Source: Desmonostoc muscorum FACHB-395 (GTDB lineage Bacteria > Cyanobacteriota > Cyanobacteriia > Cyanobacteriales > Nostocaceae). Taken from it: a stretch of DNA of 64,000 nt. The stretch covers positions 1 through 64,000 of the forward strand of contig NZ_JACJSF010000017.1 of the NCBI RefSeq assembly GCF_014698035.1. The letters run 5' to 3'. Numbering within the stretch: position 1 is the first letter of the stretch; each line of letters begins with the position of its first letter. The notes under the pieces were generated by a model. That model saw nothing but the letters and a program-made list of their open reading frames with translations, searched no databases and was not told the DNA's origin. Of the stretch, positions 37,835 through 46,679 are shown piece by piece. Made by a program: the position numbers and the translations under genes.

Positions 37835-38371
37835 GTGCAAATTCATCCTCACTCGGAATTTAACCATAGCCGCGATCGCCGTGAACAGGGTTTGCAAATT
37901 TTGCTCGATCGCCTTGTTAAAACAATGCAGCGCGATGAGTTAGTGCGGCAAACGACCAATCAACTCAGAGAATCGCTTCAGGTTGATCGGGTGGTGTTGT
38001 ATTATTTTTACAGTCAGTGGGAAGGACAAGTGACTTTTGAATCTTTGAGTTCTCAAGAATTCTCAATACTTGGTTCCACTGGCCCAGATGATTGTTTTAA
38101 CAACGAGTATGCTGCTTTATACTTAGCAGGACGGGTAAAGGCGATCGCTGATATTGAATTAGAGCCAATCGAAGCTTGTCACCGAGATTTTCTTCGTAAT
38201 TTGCAAGTTCGCGCTAACTTGGTTGTACCAATTGTCACACCTAAAGGATTATGGGGATTGCTAGTAGCACATCACTGTCAAGGGACTCATGATTGGTCGC
38301 CATCAGATATAGAAATGATGCAAACAGGGGCGCAAACTCTAGCAACAGATCGTAATATTTTGGAGAGCTAA
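37835..38371 (+). CDS. Stand-alone cyanobacteriochrome-type GAF domain protein (DXCF type)
   Basis: 178 residues, almost exactly one GAF domain. The chromophore-site cysteine is in EACHRDFLRNLQVRANLVVP (Cys115-His116). A second cysteine is in a DDCF motif (Cys87), 28 residues before the first, matching the DXCF-type blue/green cyanobacteriochromes, where the two cysteines hold a bilin (phycocyanobilin/phycoviolobilin). LWGLLVAHHC is also typical. No kinase, cyclase or transducer domain is attached. The start is GTG 37835, without a clear Shine-Dalgarno, so the first residues are uncertain. A light-sensing function is inferred from the motifs. Confidence 0.8.
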   Translation: MQIHPHSEFNHSRDRREQGLQILLDRLVKTMQRDELVRQTTNQLRESLQVDRVVLYYFYSQWEGQVTFESLSSQEFSILGSTGPDDCFNNEYAALYLAGRVKAIADIELEPIEACHRDFLRNLQVRANLVVPIVTPKGLWGLLVAHHCQGTHDWSPSDIEMMQTGAQTLATDRNILES

Positions 38372-38394
38372 AAAGGCGGTTAATAAAAAGGGCG

Positions 38395-38452
38395 GTTAGA
38401 AACCGCGTCTACACAGACAAAACCCACCTTCGTGGGTTCTAAACCCTGAATT
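38395..38452. repeat. Dispersed repeat upstream of the VOC gene
   Basis: GGTTAGAAACCGCGTCTACA followed by CAAAACCCACCTTCGTGGGTT; a diverged copy at 38905-38952 follows the gene (GATTAGAAATCGCGGCTACA, then AAGTCCGCCTGCGCGGACT). A common Nostoc spacer repeat with a short hairpin (AACCCACCTTCGTGGGTT). Confidence 0.65.
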
Positions 38453-38476
38453 TTTTCTAGTTAAGGAGAAAGAATT

Positions 38477-38866
38477 ATGAAATTTGGTTATACGGTCATC
38501 TGGGTAGACGATGTAGTTAAAACGGTTGAGTTTTACGAAAAAGCTTTTGGTCTGGTTCGTCGCACTCTCCAGGATAAAGGACAATCTATCTGGGCGGAAA
38601 TCGAAACTGGCAGCACTACATTAGCTTTCTCTTCAAGTAGCGAAGCACAAAAGTTATTTCCTGGTGGCTTTCATGCCAACGATCCCACACAACCACCGCC
38701 ATTAATTCAGATATCATTTATTACCCCCGATGTTGGCAGTGCTTACATGAGAGCGATCGGCGCTGGTGCAAAAACATTAGATGCCCCTAAAAGCCAGCCT
38801 GGGGGACAAATGATTGCTCGTGTCCGCGATCTCAATGGTGTGCTGGTGTCGTTGGTGAGTGGCTAA
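38477..38866 (+). CDS. VOC (glyoxalase/bleomycin-resistance) family protein
   Basis: 129 residues; the ATG is preceded by AAGGAGAAAGAATT, a strong Shine-Dalgarno. MKFGYTVIWVDDVVKTVEFYEKAFG is the classical VOC beginning. Conserved features include SIWAEIETGSTTLAF, and the second half ends VRDLNGVLVSLVSG. A small metal- or ligand-binding enzyme subunit of unknown substrate, forming a dimer in other members. Confidence 0.85.
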   Translation: MKFGYTVIWVDDVVKTVEFYEKAFGLVRRTLQDKGQSIWAEIETGSTTLAFSSSSEAQKLFPGGFHANDPTQPPPLIQISFITPDVGSAYMRAIGAGAKTLDAPKSQPGGQMIARVRDLNGVLVSLVSG

Positions 38867-39101
38867 CGCTCTTCTATAACTCTGGAGAAAGAATAATCCA
38901 AGCGATTAGAAATCGCGGCTACACAAACAAAGTCCGCCTGCGCGGACTAACGCCAAAATAGGGTTTCAAATTTAATCTGACGAGAGTAATAAAAGAGCGC
39001 TAAGTAACAAATTGCCTTTTAGCAGATGTCTTGATCTAAATGGCTGCTTCTAGATTTGGCTTATACTGGGCATAGGAAAACAGCACTGCCCAGATATTAA
39101 A

Positions 39102-39434
39102 ATGCTACTTATTCCTACTGTTACCCCGATTCCCCTTGTAACTGATGCAAATGGTGTTGTTAGAATTAGCAAAACTCGCATCACTTTAGATACAGTGGTT
39201 ACAGCTTTTCTTGAAGGGGCTACAGCAGAAGAGATCAGAGAACAGTACCCATCGCTTCATCTTTGGGATATCTATTTGGTGATTGGTTATTACTTACAAC
39301 ACCAAGGTGAGGTTAATACCTACCTTCTAGAGCGTCAAAGACTTGCCACGAAAGTTCAGCAGGAAGCTGAAAAGCGTTTTAACCCTATTGGAGTGCGCGA
39401 TCGCCTTTTAGCAAGACGCAACCCACAAGGGTAA
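39102..39434 (+). CDS. DUF433 antitoxin
   Basis: 110 residues. The DUF433 core is VRISKTRITLDTVVTAFLEGATAEEI, then YPSLHLWDIYLVIGYYL. The basic C-terminus (RFNPIGVRDRLLARRNPQG) is longer than in many members. Six bases separate it from the next gene, a DUF5615 PIN-like protein; DUF433-DUF5615 pairs are a common toxin-antitoxin arrangement in cyanobacteria. The start ATG at 39102 lacks a strong Shine-Dalgarno. Confidence 0.85.
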   Translation: MLLIPTVTPIPLVTDANGVVRISKTRITLDTVVTAFLEGATAEEIREQYPSLHLWDIYLVIGYYLQHQGEVNTYLLERQRLATKVQQEAEKRFNPIGVRDRLLARRNPQG

Positions 39435-39440
39435 ATTACG

Positions 39441-39794
39441 ATGCTGCGTTTTTTGGCTGATGAGAACTTTAATAATCAGATTATCCGTAGTGTTCTGCGT
39501 CGTAACATTAATGTTGATATTGTCCGTGTTCAGGATGTTGGATTGACTGAAGCAGACGATCCAACTGTATTAGAATGGGCAGCGCAAAACAGGCGTGTGG
39601 TGCTAACTCATGATGTCGCAACGATGACAACTTTTGCTTATGAACGATTACAAGCAGGCTTGGCAATGCCTGGGTTATTTGAGATCAGTCGTCGTGTTTC
39701 AGTTGGTTTAGCAATCGAGGAAATTTTGTTGCTAGATGAATGTAGCTTAGAAGGAGAATGGGAAGGACAAGTCCGGTTCTTGCCTTTGCGTTAA
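39441..39794 (+). CDS. DUF5615 PIN-like toxin
   Basis: 117 residues. The PIN-like nuclease fold shows in MLRFLADENFNNQI (first acidic residues), VQDVGLTEADDPTVLEWA and RRVVLTHDVATM (acidic pair). Presumed RNase toxin neutralised by the DUF433 protein just upstream; the pair is co-transcribed. The inhibition target is not known. Confidence 0.85.
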   Translation: MLRFLADENFNNQIIRSVLRRNINVDIVRVQDVGLTEADDPTVLEWAAQNRRVVLTHDVATMTTFAYERLQAGLAMPGLFEISRRVSVGLAIEEILLLDECSLEGEWEGQVRFLPLR

Positions 39795-39887
39795 CGATTG
39801 GAGGCGATTAATTCGGCTGATGTTGGCGTAGCCCGTCGTTGGTAAGCATTTGTTTTCTGTAGTCCCCAATCTAAAATCTGAAATTTT

Positions 39888-41126
39888 ATGGATTCCAATG
39901 CTTTGCTGTGTGCAGCGATCGCAAATCACATTACCACCAGTCCTCAACAACGAATTACTTTTGCCCAATTCATGGATTTGGCATTATACCACCCTGAATA
40001 CGGCTACTATTCCAGCGATGCAGTCAAAATAGGCTTTAAAGATAGTGATTTTTTTACCTCTCCCAACCTCTGTTCTGACTTTGGTGAGTTACTAGCAGAA
40101 CAATTTTTCCAAATGTGGGAGATTTTAGGAAAACCTGTACCCTTTTCTCTGGTAGAAATGGGAGCAGGTCAAGGATTGCTAGCTTTGCATATCCTTAAAT
40201 ATCATCAACAGCACTACCCAGATTTTTTTACCGCCCTAGAGTACATCATTGTTGAAAAGTCTCCAAGTTTAAGACAAGAACAGCAGCAACGCTTAGAAGA
40301 TTTCCCTGTGCGTTGGTGCAATCTAGAGGAGATACCACCAAATGCGATCGCAGGTTGCTTTTTCTCTAACGAGTTAGTAGATGCGTTCCCCGTACATCAA
40401 TTCATCCTAGAAACGGGAGAACTCCGAGAAATTTATGTAACCACATCACAAAACCTAACCCTCCAATCCTCTTCAGATGAGTCTTCCTCCCCTCCCCTCA
40501 TAGGGGAGGGGTTGGGGGAGAGGTCAAATTTTGCATTTATAGAAGTCACAGGAGAACCTTCAACCCCCCAACTGGCTGAATATTTAGACTTAGTGGAAAT
40601 GAACTTTACCCAAAGTGCATATCCAGATGGCTACCGTAGTGAAATTAATTTAGCTGCTCTAGACTGGTTGAGTATAGTAGCAGACCGCTTGCAGCGCGGC
40701 TATGTGTTAACAATTGATTATGGCTACCCCGCCAGCCGTTACTATAATCCTAGGCGATCGCAAGGAACCCTACAGTGTTATTACCATCATCGTTTCCATG
40801 ACAATCCTTATATCAATATTGGGCGACAAGATATCACTGCCCATATTGACTTTACGGCTTTGGAACGCTGGGGCGAACGGTGTAACTTAAAGAATGTTGG
40901 TTTTATCCAGCAGGGATTATTTTTGATGGCGTTGGGGTTAGGCGATCGCATTGCAGCCCTTTCCGAGCAAAAGCAACCTCTCTCGCAGTTACTACAGCAT
41001 CGGGATGCACTACACCAACTTATAGATCCCACAGGACTCGGCGGCTTTGGAGTTTTAATTCAGAGCAAAGGTCTGGACAATACAGAAACTTCTCAAAAAC
41101 TCAAAGGATTGACCCTGCCAGAATAA
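39888..41126 (+). CDS. SAM-dependent methyltransferase, MidA/NDUFAF7-like
   Basis: 412 residues. N-terminal ITFAQFMDLALYHPEYGYYSS, FFTSPNLCSDFGELLAEQ, motif I VEMGAGQGLLALHILK, then FFSNELVDAFPVHQF and LTIDYGYPASRYY are those of the MidA family, which in mitochondria methylates an arginine of complex I subunit NDUFS2. The cyanobacterial NDH counterpart of that subunit is NdhH, encoded at 28.4 kb, so the same substrate is possible (inference). Residues about 188-213 are a translated dispersed repeat (SSPPLIGEGLGERS). Confidence 0.88.
   Translation: MDSNALLCAAIANHITTSPQQRITFAQFMDLALYHPEYGYYSSDAVKIGFKDSDFFTSPNLCSDFGELLAEQFFQMWEILGKPVPFSLVEMGAGQGLLALHILKYHQQHYPDFFTALEYIIVEKSPSLRQEQQQRLEDFPVRWCNLEEIPPNAIAGCFFSNELVDAFPVHQFILETGELREIYVTTSQNLTLQSSSDESSSPPLIGEGLGERSNFAFIEVTGEPSTPQLAEYLDLVEMNFTQSAYPDGYRSEINLAALDWLSIVADRLQRGYVLTIDYGYPASRYYNPRRSQGTLQCYYHHRFHDNPYINIGRQDITAHIDFTALERWGERCNLKNVGFIQQGLFLMALGLGDRIAALSEQKQPLSQLLQHRDALHQLIDPTGLGGFGVLIQSKGLDNTETSQKLKGLTLPE
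40453..40526 (+). repeat. Dispersed palindromic repeat inserted in frame in the MidA-like gene
   Basis: CCTAACCCTCC..., then CCCCTCCCCTCATAGGGGAGGGG and GGGGGAGAGGTC: the same family as 26192-26295 and 31835-31930, shorter. The reading frame is kept and adds about 25 residues in a surface loop position between VDAFPVHQF... and FIEVTGEPSTPQL. Confidence 0.75.
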
Positions 41127-41235
41127 AGGTAAATTTGAAAAGTTAAAACTCTATTTAAGAATGCAGTATCAATCTTATTTAGACTAGCATAACAGTGAAT
41201 ACTGTAAAGTTAAACACAATACAAAAGTAATAATT

Positions 41236-41331
41236 ATGTCCACCCATGACCTGCTAATGCTAGTAACACTACTTACTCCTGGTATTTTACTTTCAGTGAT
41301 AATTATGGCGACTTTTGCGGCTGGTGGCTAA
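41236..41331 (+). CDS. 31-residue single-helix membrane miniprotein
   Basis: A short frame, ATG 41236 to TAA 41331, encodes MSTHDLLMLVTLLTPG and continues as one hydrophobic helix to a small GG end. It resembles in size and shape the tiny subunits of photosynthetic complexes (Pet, Psb, Psa and Ndh peptides), but I recognise none of them. No strong Shine-Dalgarno. It lies alone in the 430-base gap between the MidA-like gene and the oxidoreductase. Confidence 0.4.
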   Translation: MSTHDLLMLVTLLTPGILLSVIIMATFAAGG

Positions 41332-41558
41332 TCAGCAAATACGAAGTTATCAGTGTTCAAAGATAACTGTTCACTGATAACTGATAAGCTAAAAAACATC
41401 TAATTTGCATAATCGAATAAACATAACTCTTGTGGGGTAGGCCGAAAAGCCCGCCCAGTTTGTGCAATTTCAATGTGGAACAGCTGATCAAAATCAAACA
41501 ATGGAAACGCGATGTCTACAACAGACTACGCCTACGCTGTATTAAAGGAACGTGAAAA

Positions 41559-42425
41559 ATGAAGGTGGCATTTCTGGGAACTGGACTGATGGGACTACCA
41601 ATGGCTCAAAGGTTATTAGCCGCAGATATACAGCTAGTTGCCTACAATCGCACCCCAGAAAAATTAGCACCACTACAAGCAGCTGGGGCTGAAATTGCTA
41701 CACATCCCCGCCACGCCATTCGTGCTGCTGAGTGCGTAATCCTCATGCTGACTAATGCCCCGGCCATTTATAATGTGTTGCTTTCAGATACTTCTTGGCA
41801 AACTCTGGAAGGGCGCACAATCATCCAAATGGGAACAATTACTCCCACAGAAAGCCAGGAAATTAGAGATGCAATAGTTGGTGGTGGTGGTGAGTATTTA
41901 GAAGCACCAGTATTAGGGAGTATCCCGGAAGCACAAGCTGGTAAGTTGAGTGTGATGGTAGGGGCAGAGCCAGAACAATATCAACGGCACTTGAAGTTAC
42001 TCCAAAATTTTGGGACAGAACCTTTACTTATAGGGCCAGTAGGATCTGCGGCGGCGCTTAAATTGGCACTAAATCAACTAATAGCTTCCCTAACAACTAG
42101 CTTTGCTCTGAGCCTGGCTTTTGTCCAGCGTCAGGGTGTTGATGTGGATATGTTTATGCAAATCTTGCGCGACAGTCCACTCTACGCACCTACCTTTGAC
42201 AAAAAGCTACAACGTATGTTGGATGGCAATTATGCCGATCCGAATTTCCCCACAAAACATTTGCTCAAAGATACAGAATTGTTTATCTCTGAAGCGAAAT
42301 CTCGAAGTTTGGATCTCAGCAGTATTAAAGGTGTGCGGCAAATCTTGCAAACAGCCGTGAAAATGTCATTTGCCGATGATGATTATTCATCACTATTTTC
42401 TGTAATTAAAGAATGGGGAGAGTGA
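41559..42425 (+). CDS. NAD(P)-dependent beta-hydroxyacid dehydrogenase family protein
   Basis: 288 residues. N-terminal dinucleotide motif MKVAFLGTGLMGLPMAQRL; substrate motif EAPVLGSIPEAQAGKLSVMVG; catalytic-lysine helix GSAAALKLALNQLIASLT; and cofactor-end helix FPTKHLLKDTELFI. Members reduce or oxidise short hydroxy acids or semialdehydes (for example 3-hydroxyisobutyrate, tartronate or succinic semialdehyde); the substrate is not predictable. Start ATG at 41559. Confidence 0.92.
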   Translation: MKVAFLGTGLMGLPMAQRLLAADIQLVAYNRTPEKLAPLQAAGAEIATHPRHAIRAAECVILMLTNAPAIYNVLLSDTSWQTLEGRTIIQMGTITPTESQEIRDAIVGGGGEYLEAPVLGSIPEAQAGKLSVMVGAEPEQYQRHLKLLQNFGTEPLLIGPVGSAAALKLALNQLIASLTTSFALSLAFVQRQGVDVDMFMQILRDSPLYAPTFDKKLQRMLDGNYADPNFPTKHLLKDTELFISEAKSRSLDLSSIKGVRQILQTAVKMSFADDDYSSLFSVIKEWGE

Positions 42426-42570
42426 TGGAAGATTGAAGAAGAATTCAGAAGTCAGAATTCAGGAGTCAGAATGAATCAGTGGATTTATCGACCAGTCGCA
42501 CAAAATTCATTCTGTTAGCGGATAGCTAAGGTTTAGCCCATTCTGGCTCCTGAATTCTGTTTCGATAAAT

Positions 42571-42610
42571 TTAAGTAGGGTAGCACAACTAGCTGTGCTA
42601 CCCTACTTAA
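42571..42610. terminator. 17-bp perfect hairpin between convergent genes
   Basis: TTAAGTAGGGTAGCACA (42571-42587) pairs perfectly with TGTGCTACCCTACTTAA (42594-42610), followed by AAAAGTTTTTTT. Between the oxidoreductase (plus) and the 690-residue gene (minus), it suits a bidirectional terminator. A second inverted pair (AGAATTCAGGAGTCAGAATG / CATTCTGGCTCCTGAATTCT) lies just before it. Confidence 0.7.
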
Positions 42611-42691
42611 AAAGTTTTTTTACACCCCGGCATCCCTGATATGCCTTTTGAAAATGCTGAATTAAAAGGTTTTAATCTTTAAATAACGATA

Positions 42692-44764
42692 TTACTGCCC
42701 ATTAGTAGTTGATTGAGGAAATGGTAGAGATTCAGTCTGGGGTTGAGGCTGAGGTTCAGGTTTAGGATTCAGAAAATCCTGCCAAGTCTTAATTTGCTCT
42801 TGCGCCGCACTGTAAGCAGCACTACCGCGTGGAATCGATTTTGCAATATCAATCCCTCTAGCAATATCAGACTGACCTTGAGAGCGAGCTATTTCTAACA
42901 ATTGCTGACTCCATTGGTCAATAGCCAGATTCGCATCCATACGTAAGATGCTATTGTTTGAAACCCGATCTGCCAGCCGTATTGCTTCAACCAAAGCTTC
43001 TGGCGTACCAGCCGCGCCAACTTCTTGGGCTTTTTTCCAGTTTTCTCTAGTGCGGATTTGCCCTTCCCAATCATTGATCGCAGCTTGCGCTTCTTGTGAA
43101 AGCGCCCTTCCCGATGAGGCAATTTGTTGAGCAGCGCTAATGGCGGCGGTGAGATTTCCACTCTGAGCCAGTTCTTGTGCTTGATCCAAGTAAGGTTGGT
43201 CTTGAATTCGCTGAATTTTTCCTATCCAAGTCCGAATTCTTTTCCGTGCTTCTGGATATAATGCCCGACCTCTACGAATTTCGCTGGCCTGAGCGATCGC
43301 AGCTTGTAAAGAGTTGATATCATCGAATACAGCTATCTGTTCGGCACGTTCTAAGTAAGGTTGATCTTCAATTGTCTCCACTTGGGCACGCCAGCGATCC
43401 ATTTCTTGCCTAGCTTCGGTGGCCCTGGGATTATTTGCAGGTATTAACTGTACTTGTGCGATCGCTGCTGTTAAATTAGGGACTGTTCCCTGGCTAGCCA
43501 ACAATCTCGCTTTTTCTAGATTGGCAACATCTTCAATTTCCAATTGCCAACGAGCAATCAGTTGCTGGGCTTCGTTATACACTGGTCTGGAAGGATCGAT
43601 TTGTTGTGCTTGAGCGATCGCAGCCTCTAAACCAGAAACGTTACCTATCCAAGCACTTCTTTTCGCGTCAGCTATGGCGATAAAGTCGTCTGTTTCACCC
43701 TGTAGTTTCGTACTCTCTGGAATTTGTCTAGCAATATTCAATGCTTCATCGGCATCCCGCTTGTCTAGTTTTGCCTGTGCCAATTCCAGCATTTTGCGTC
43801 CAAATACGGGAATCGCTTCCTGAGCTTTTTGGTAAAGGTAACTTTCTTGCCCAATAGACTCGGCTAGCTTGATGGCTTCCAGTAAATTATCGACTACTTT
43901 GCTGCTTGCTAAACTTTCCGCTTTTCCTAACTTATCGCCATCTTCCCGCGCTCCGGCGATTAGACGATTCAATTGGTCGTATTTAGTACCCGCCCAGTAT
44001 TGATTGTCTACGCGCAACATTTTGGCGGATAACATGAACGCCGATTGCCAGCGCCGCTCTTTTACTTCGGCGATCGCACCGTTGTATGTTTCTTCTGCCT
44101 TTGTCCAAATTGACTGCCATTTATCAACTTGTTCATCGACTAATTTATAAGCTGCCACATCTTCGGGTATCTTGCGAGCAGTAGCGATCGCTTCCTCTAA
44201 ATTCCCTGTTTGGAAACTTTGATCGGCTAGCTTCAAAATATCCCGCGACCATTCTTCGATGAAACGATCAATTTCTCCATGCAACGGGTGATTTTGTGGT
44301 AGTTGCTTCACCAGAGCGATCGCTTGCAATAGGTCGTTCACTGTTTGCTTAGAAGCCGCCAACTGAGCGCAATGTAGCCGCACAGAAGCACTAGCTAGGG
44401 GCCAGAAAATCGAGGGGCAATTAGGGGCAGATGGCAACTTTAGCAGCATTGCCATTGCCAAGAATCCTACACTGCCGGGAATCAACATTAGTAGTACTAG
44501 CCACAATGTCCAGCTTTTCATCCAGCGTGGCCATTTCCCAGAAGCACTACTGAGTTTGGCAGTCTCTCCTGAATGACTATTTATAGGTAATCCTTGTGTA
44601 TCGTTTTTTTTTCGCCGCTTCACTGATTTGGAAGTAGAACCAGTAGGTGGGACACCAAATGGTTGAGTTTCACCGAATTGTTCTGTTCGGGATAATCTTT
44701 TGTTTTGATCTGGCTCTCTATCACTGGCTGAAGACCAACTGTCTGGAATATCCCGCTCTGTCAT
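42692..44764 (-). CDS. Large single-pass membrane protein with repeated helical units
   Basis: 690 residues, not a family whose function I know. A polar N-terminus (about 83 residues, basic KRRKK at 50-53) precedes one membrane helix (about 84-108, TLWLVLLMLIPGSVGFLAMA). The rest, outside or in the periplasm, is made of repeated helical pairs of about 60-70 residues, each with an 'LxxAIAxAxxIPxxxxxYxEAQxxIxxW' pattern (seen in EAIATARKIPEDVAAYK, ALNIARQIPES, AAIAQAQQIDPSRPVY, AAIAQVQLIPANNPRA and AAIAQASEIRRGRALY). A proline-rich, glutamine-rich tail follows. It looks like a TPR-like scaffold. Confidence 0.75.
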   Translation of the reverse strand: MTERDIPDSWSSASDREPDQNKRLSRTEQFGETQPFGVPPTGSTSKSVKRRKKNDTQGLPINSHSGETAKLSSASGKWPRWMKSWTLWLVLLMLIPGSVGFLAMAMLLKLPSAPNCPSIFWPLASASVRLHCAQLAASKQTVNDLLQAIALVKQLPQNHPLHGEIDRFIEEWSRDILKLADQSFQTGNLEEAIATARKIPEDVAAYKLVDEQVDKWQSIWTKAEETYNGAIAEVKERRWQSAFMLSAKMLRVDNQYWAGTKYDQLNRLIAGAREDGDKLGKAESLASSKVVDNLLEAIKLAESIGQESYLYQKAQEAIPVFGRKMLELAQAKLDKRDADEALNIARQIPESTKLQGETDDFIAIADAKRSAWIGNVSGLEAAIAQAQQIDPSRPVYNEAQQLIARWQLEIEDVANLEKARLLASQGTVPNLTAAIAQVQLIPANNPRATEARQEMDRWRAQVETIEDQPYLERAEQIAVFDDINSLQAAIAQASEIRRGRALYPEARKRIRTWIGKIQRIQDQPYLDQAQELAQSGNLTAAISAAQQIASSGRALSQEAQAAINDWEGQIRTRENWKKAQEVGAAGTPEALVEAIRLADRVSNNSILRMDANLAIDQWSQQLLEIARSQGQSDIARGIDIAKSIPRGSAAYSAAQEQIKTWQDFLNPKPEPQPQPQTESLPFPQSTTNGQ

Positions 44765-44919
44765 CTCTCACACCAAAATAATTGAATAGCGCTCTGTTTT
44801 AGGTCGATAATTCCATTGATGCCATAGTAACTTTCTCGCGATCAAAAAGCTACTTTTTTTGATTATCCCTCTCCACAGAATACCATGTTCAATCTAAAAA
44901 ATTAGTGTCTTTTTATACT

Positions 44920-45825
44920 TTATCCTGAAACAGTAGATTCAGCTTGCAAATCGGCAATTAGTTGAGCTAACTGATCGCTACTTGCCTGGTAAACGTTGCC
45001 GCAAAAGTCGCAAGTTGCTTCAGCACCATTATCTTTAACAATCATATCTTGCAGTTCGGCTTCTCCTAAAATTTTCAGTGCCCCCAAAACGCGATCAAAA
45101 GAACAACCACAGTGGAAACGCAGCATTTGCCGTTCGGAAAAGATTTCTAGGCCCATATCGCCCAAGAGGTCGCTAAAGATTTCAGTCAAATTCTTCCCGG
45201 CTTGCAATAATGGCGTAAATCCTGCCAAACCAGCGACCCGTGATTCTAAGGTTTCTACAAGAGCTTCATCTCTGGCAGCTTTGGGTAACACTTGTACTAG
45301 TAATCCTCCAGCCGCAGTTACTCCCCCTGCTCCCACAAACACACCTAAAACTAAAGCTGAAGGTGTTTGTTCAGAATTCACCAGATAATGAGCCACATCA
45401 TCGCCAATTTCACCAGAAACTAGTTCTACCGTACTAGAGTAAGGATAACCATAACCAACATCTCGCACAACGTAGAGGTAGCCACCACCCACTGCACCAC
45501 CAACATCTAGCTTACCTTTGGCATTAGGAGGTAATTCTATAGATGGATTCCCCACATACCCGCGTACCGTACCATCTAAGCCGGCATCTACCAATATGCC
45601 ACTTAAAGGGCCATCGCCTTTCACCCGCACATTGACCCTTGATCCACTTCGCTTCATACTAGAAGCCATTAACAAGCCCGCCGCCATAGTGCGACCCAGT
45701 GCTGCCGTTGCCACGTATGAAAGCTTGTGTCGCTGCCGTGCTTCTTCTGTTAAACGTGTGGTGATCACACCTACGGCACGAATTCCACCTTCGGCTGCTG
45801 TTGCACGAATTAACTGATCCGCCAT
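44920..45825 (-). CDS. hslO: Hsp33 redox-regulated chaperone
   Basis: 301 residues from the ATG giving MADQLIRATAAEGGIRAVG; ten more codons upstream are open but not conserved. The zinc-binding redox switch is complete: FHCGCSFDRV and ATCDFCGNVY. Under oxidation the zinc is lost, disulphides form and the protein becomes a holdase for unfolding proteins. Cytoplasmic. Monocistronic, following the 690-residue gene's promoter region on the same strand. Confidence 0.95.
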   Translation of the reverse strand: MADQLIRATAAEGGIRAVGVITTRLTEEARQRHKLSYVATAALGRTMAAGLLMASSMKRSGSRVNVRVKGDGPLSGILVDAGLDGTVRGYVGNPSIELPPNAKGKLDVGGAVGGGYLYVVRDVGYGYPYSSTVELVSGEIGDDVAHYLVNSEQTPSALVLGVFVGAGGVTAAGGLLVQVLPKAARDEALVETLESRVAGLAGFTPLLQAGKNLTEIFSDLLGDMGLEIFSERQMLRFHCGCSFDRVLGALKILGEAELQDMIVKDNGAEATCDFCGNVYQASSDQLAQLIADLQAESTVSG

Positions 45826-46052
45826 GAATAACCTTACATTTCTTAACAAGTTCACTTTTTCTATTCTAAGTTCTCTGCTGCAAGAAAAGTAACGTAGTGG
45901 GGTTTCACGTAAATAAACGGCTGTTATTGGTCATTGCTCACTTGTACTGAGCGAAGTCGTAAAGCCTACCGCATAGCTACGCTTAGGGCGTAGCCTCTCC
46001 AAGAGTTGTATTGGTTATTAGTTATTTCCAAAGGACAAAGGACTAATGACTA

Positions 46053-46502
46053 ATGACAAAGACTATTTGCAATATTAGAAATAGCGATATCTCACTTTTA
46101 GGCAATCTTAGAAAAATGCTAGGTAATTTTCAACAAAGTCAACTGCGAATCGAAATTGAAGCGCCAACAGATGCAATTCGTGATAGTCTGCTGCATCCGG
46201 TACAACTAGAAAAATGGCTCTTAGCGCAACGCTTTGCGCCAGGAATGCCAGAAGAACTACTTCCGGGATTTCAGTTTACTACCTGGACTGGGCCAGTCTC
46301 AATTCATCATCAAGTAGACGTTGTAAAATCCAACTGTCTCCGTTTGCTACTCAGTGGAGGTATTGACGGGTTTCATGAATGGTATTGGGGAGAAGGTTGG
46401 GTGCAATCCCGCTTGGAAGGAGTTTCACTTTTGCCCTTAAATTTGGGTCAAACCTTGAGTTTGTTGAGCTTGCGTCAATTTCTGGCAACTCAAGGACGTT
46501 GA
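46053..46502 (+). CDS. Conserved cyanobacterial protein, possible SRPBCC fold
   Basis: 149 residues. Not a protein of known role. The body from about residue 22 (MLGNFQQSQLRIEIEAPTDAIRDSLLHPVQLEKWLL) looks like the start of a START/SRPBCC ligand-binding fold, with the 'P..vw..Lt.P..l..W' rhythm. DGFHEWYWGEGWVQSRLEGVSLLPLNLG follows as the C-terminal strands and helix. The start could also be the internal ATG giving MLGNFQQ. No operon partner. Confidence 0.65.
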   Translation: MTKTICNIRNSDISLLGNLRKMLGNFQQSQLRIEIEAPTDAIRDSLLHPVQLEKWLLAQRFAPGMPEELLPGFQFTTWTGPVSIHHQVDVVKSNCLRLLLSGGIDGFHEWYWGEGWVQSRLEGVSLLPLNLGQTLSLLSLRQFLATQGR

Positions 46503-46679
46503 ATCGACTGAATGTGAAGGGATTGGGAATTGGGGCACAAGAGGCAGAGGGGAAGAGAGCAGGGAGCAGAGGGGAAAGAGCTAATTTTTATTCTGCCCCT
46601 GTTCCCTTACTCCCTGCTACCGTTCGCCTACGCTGATGGCAAGCTTGTTCCCCGACTTCTTTCCTTAGTCTCTATGTCC

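Noticed and set aside
42895..45437. Several short frames opposite the 690-residue gene and hslO
   Set aside because: Shadows of well-supported genes with no start signals or family features.
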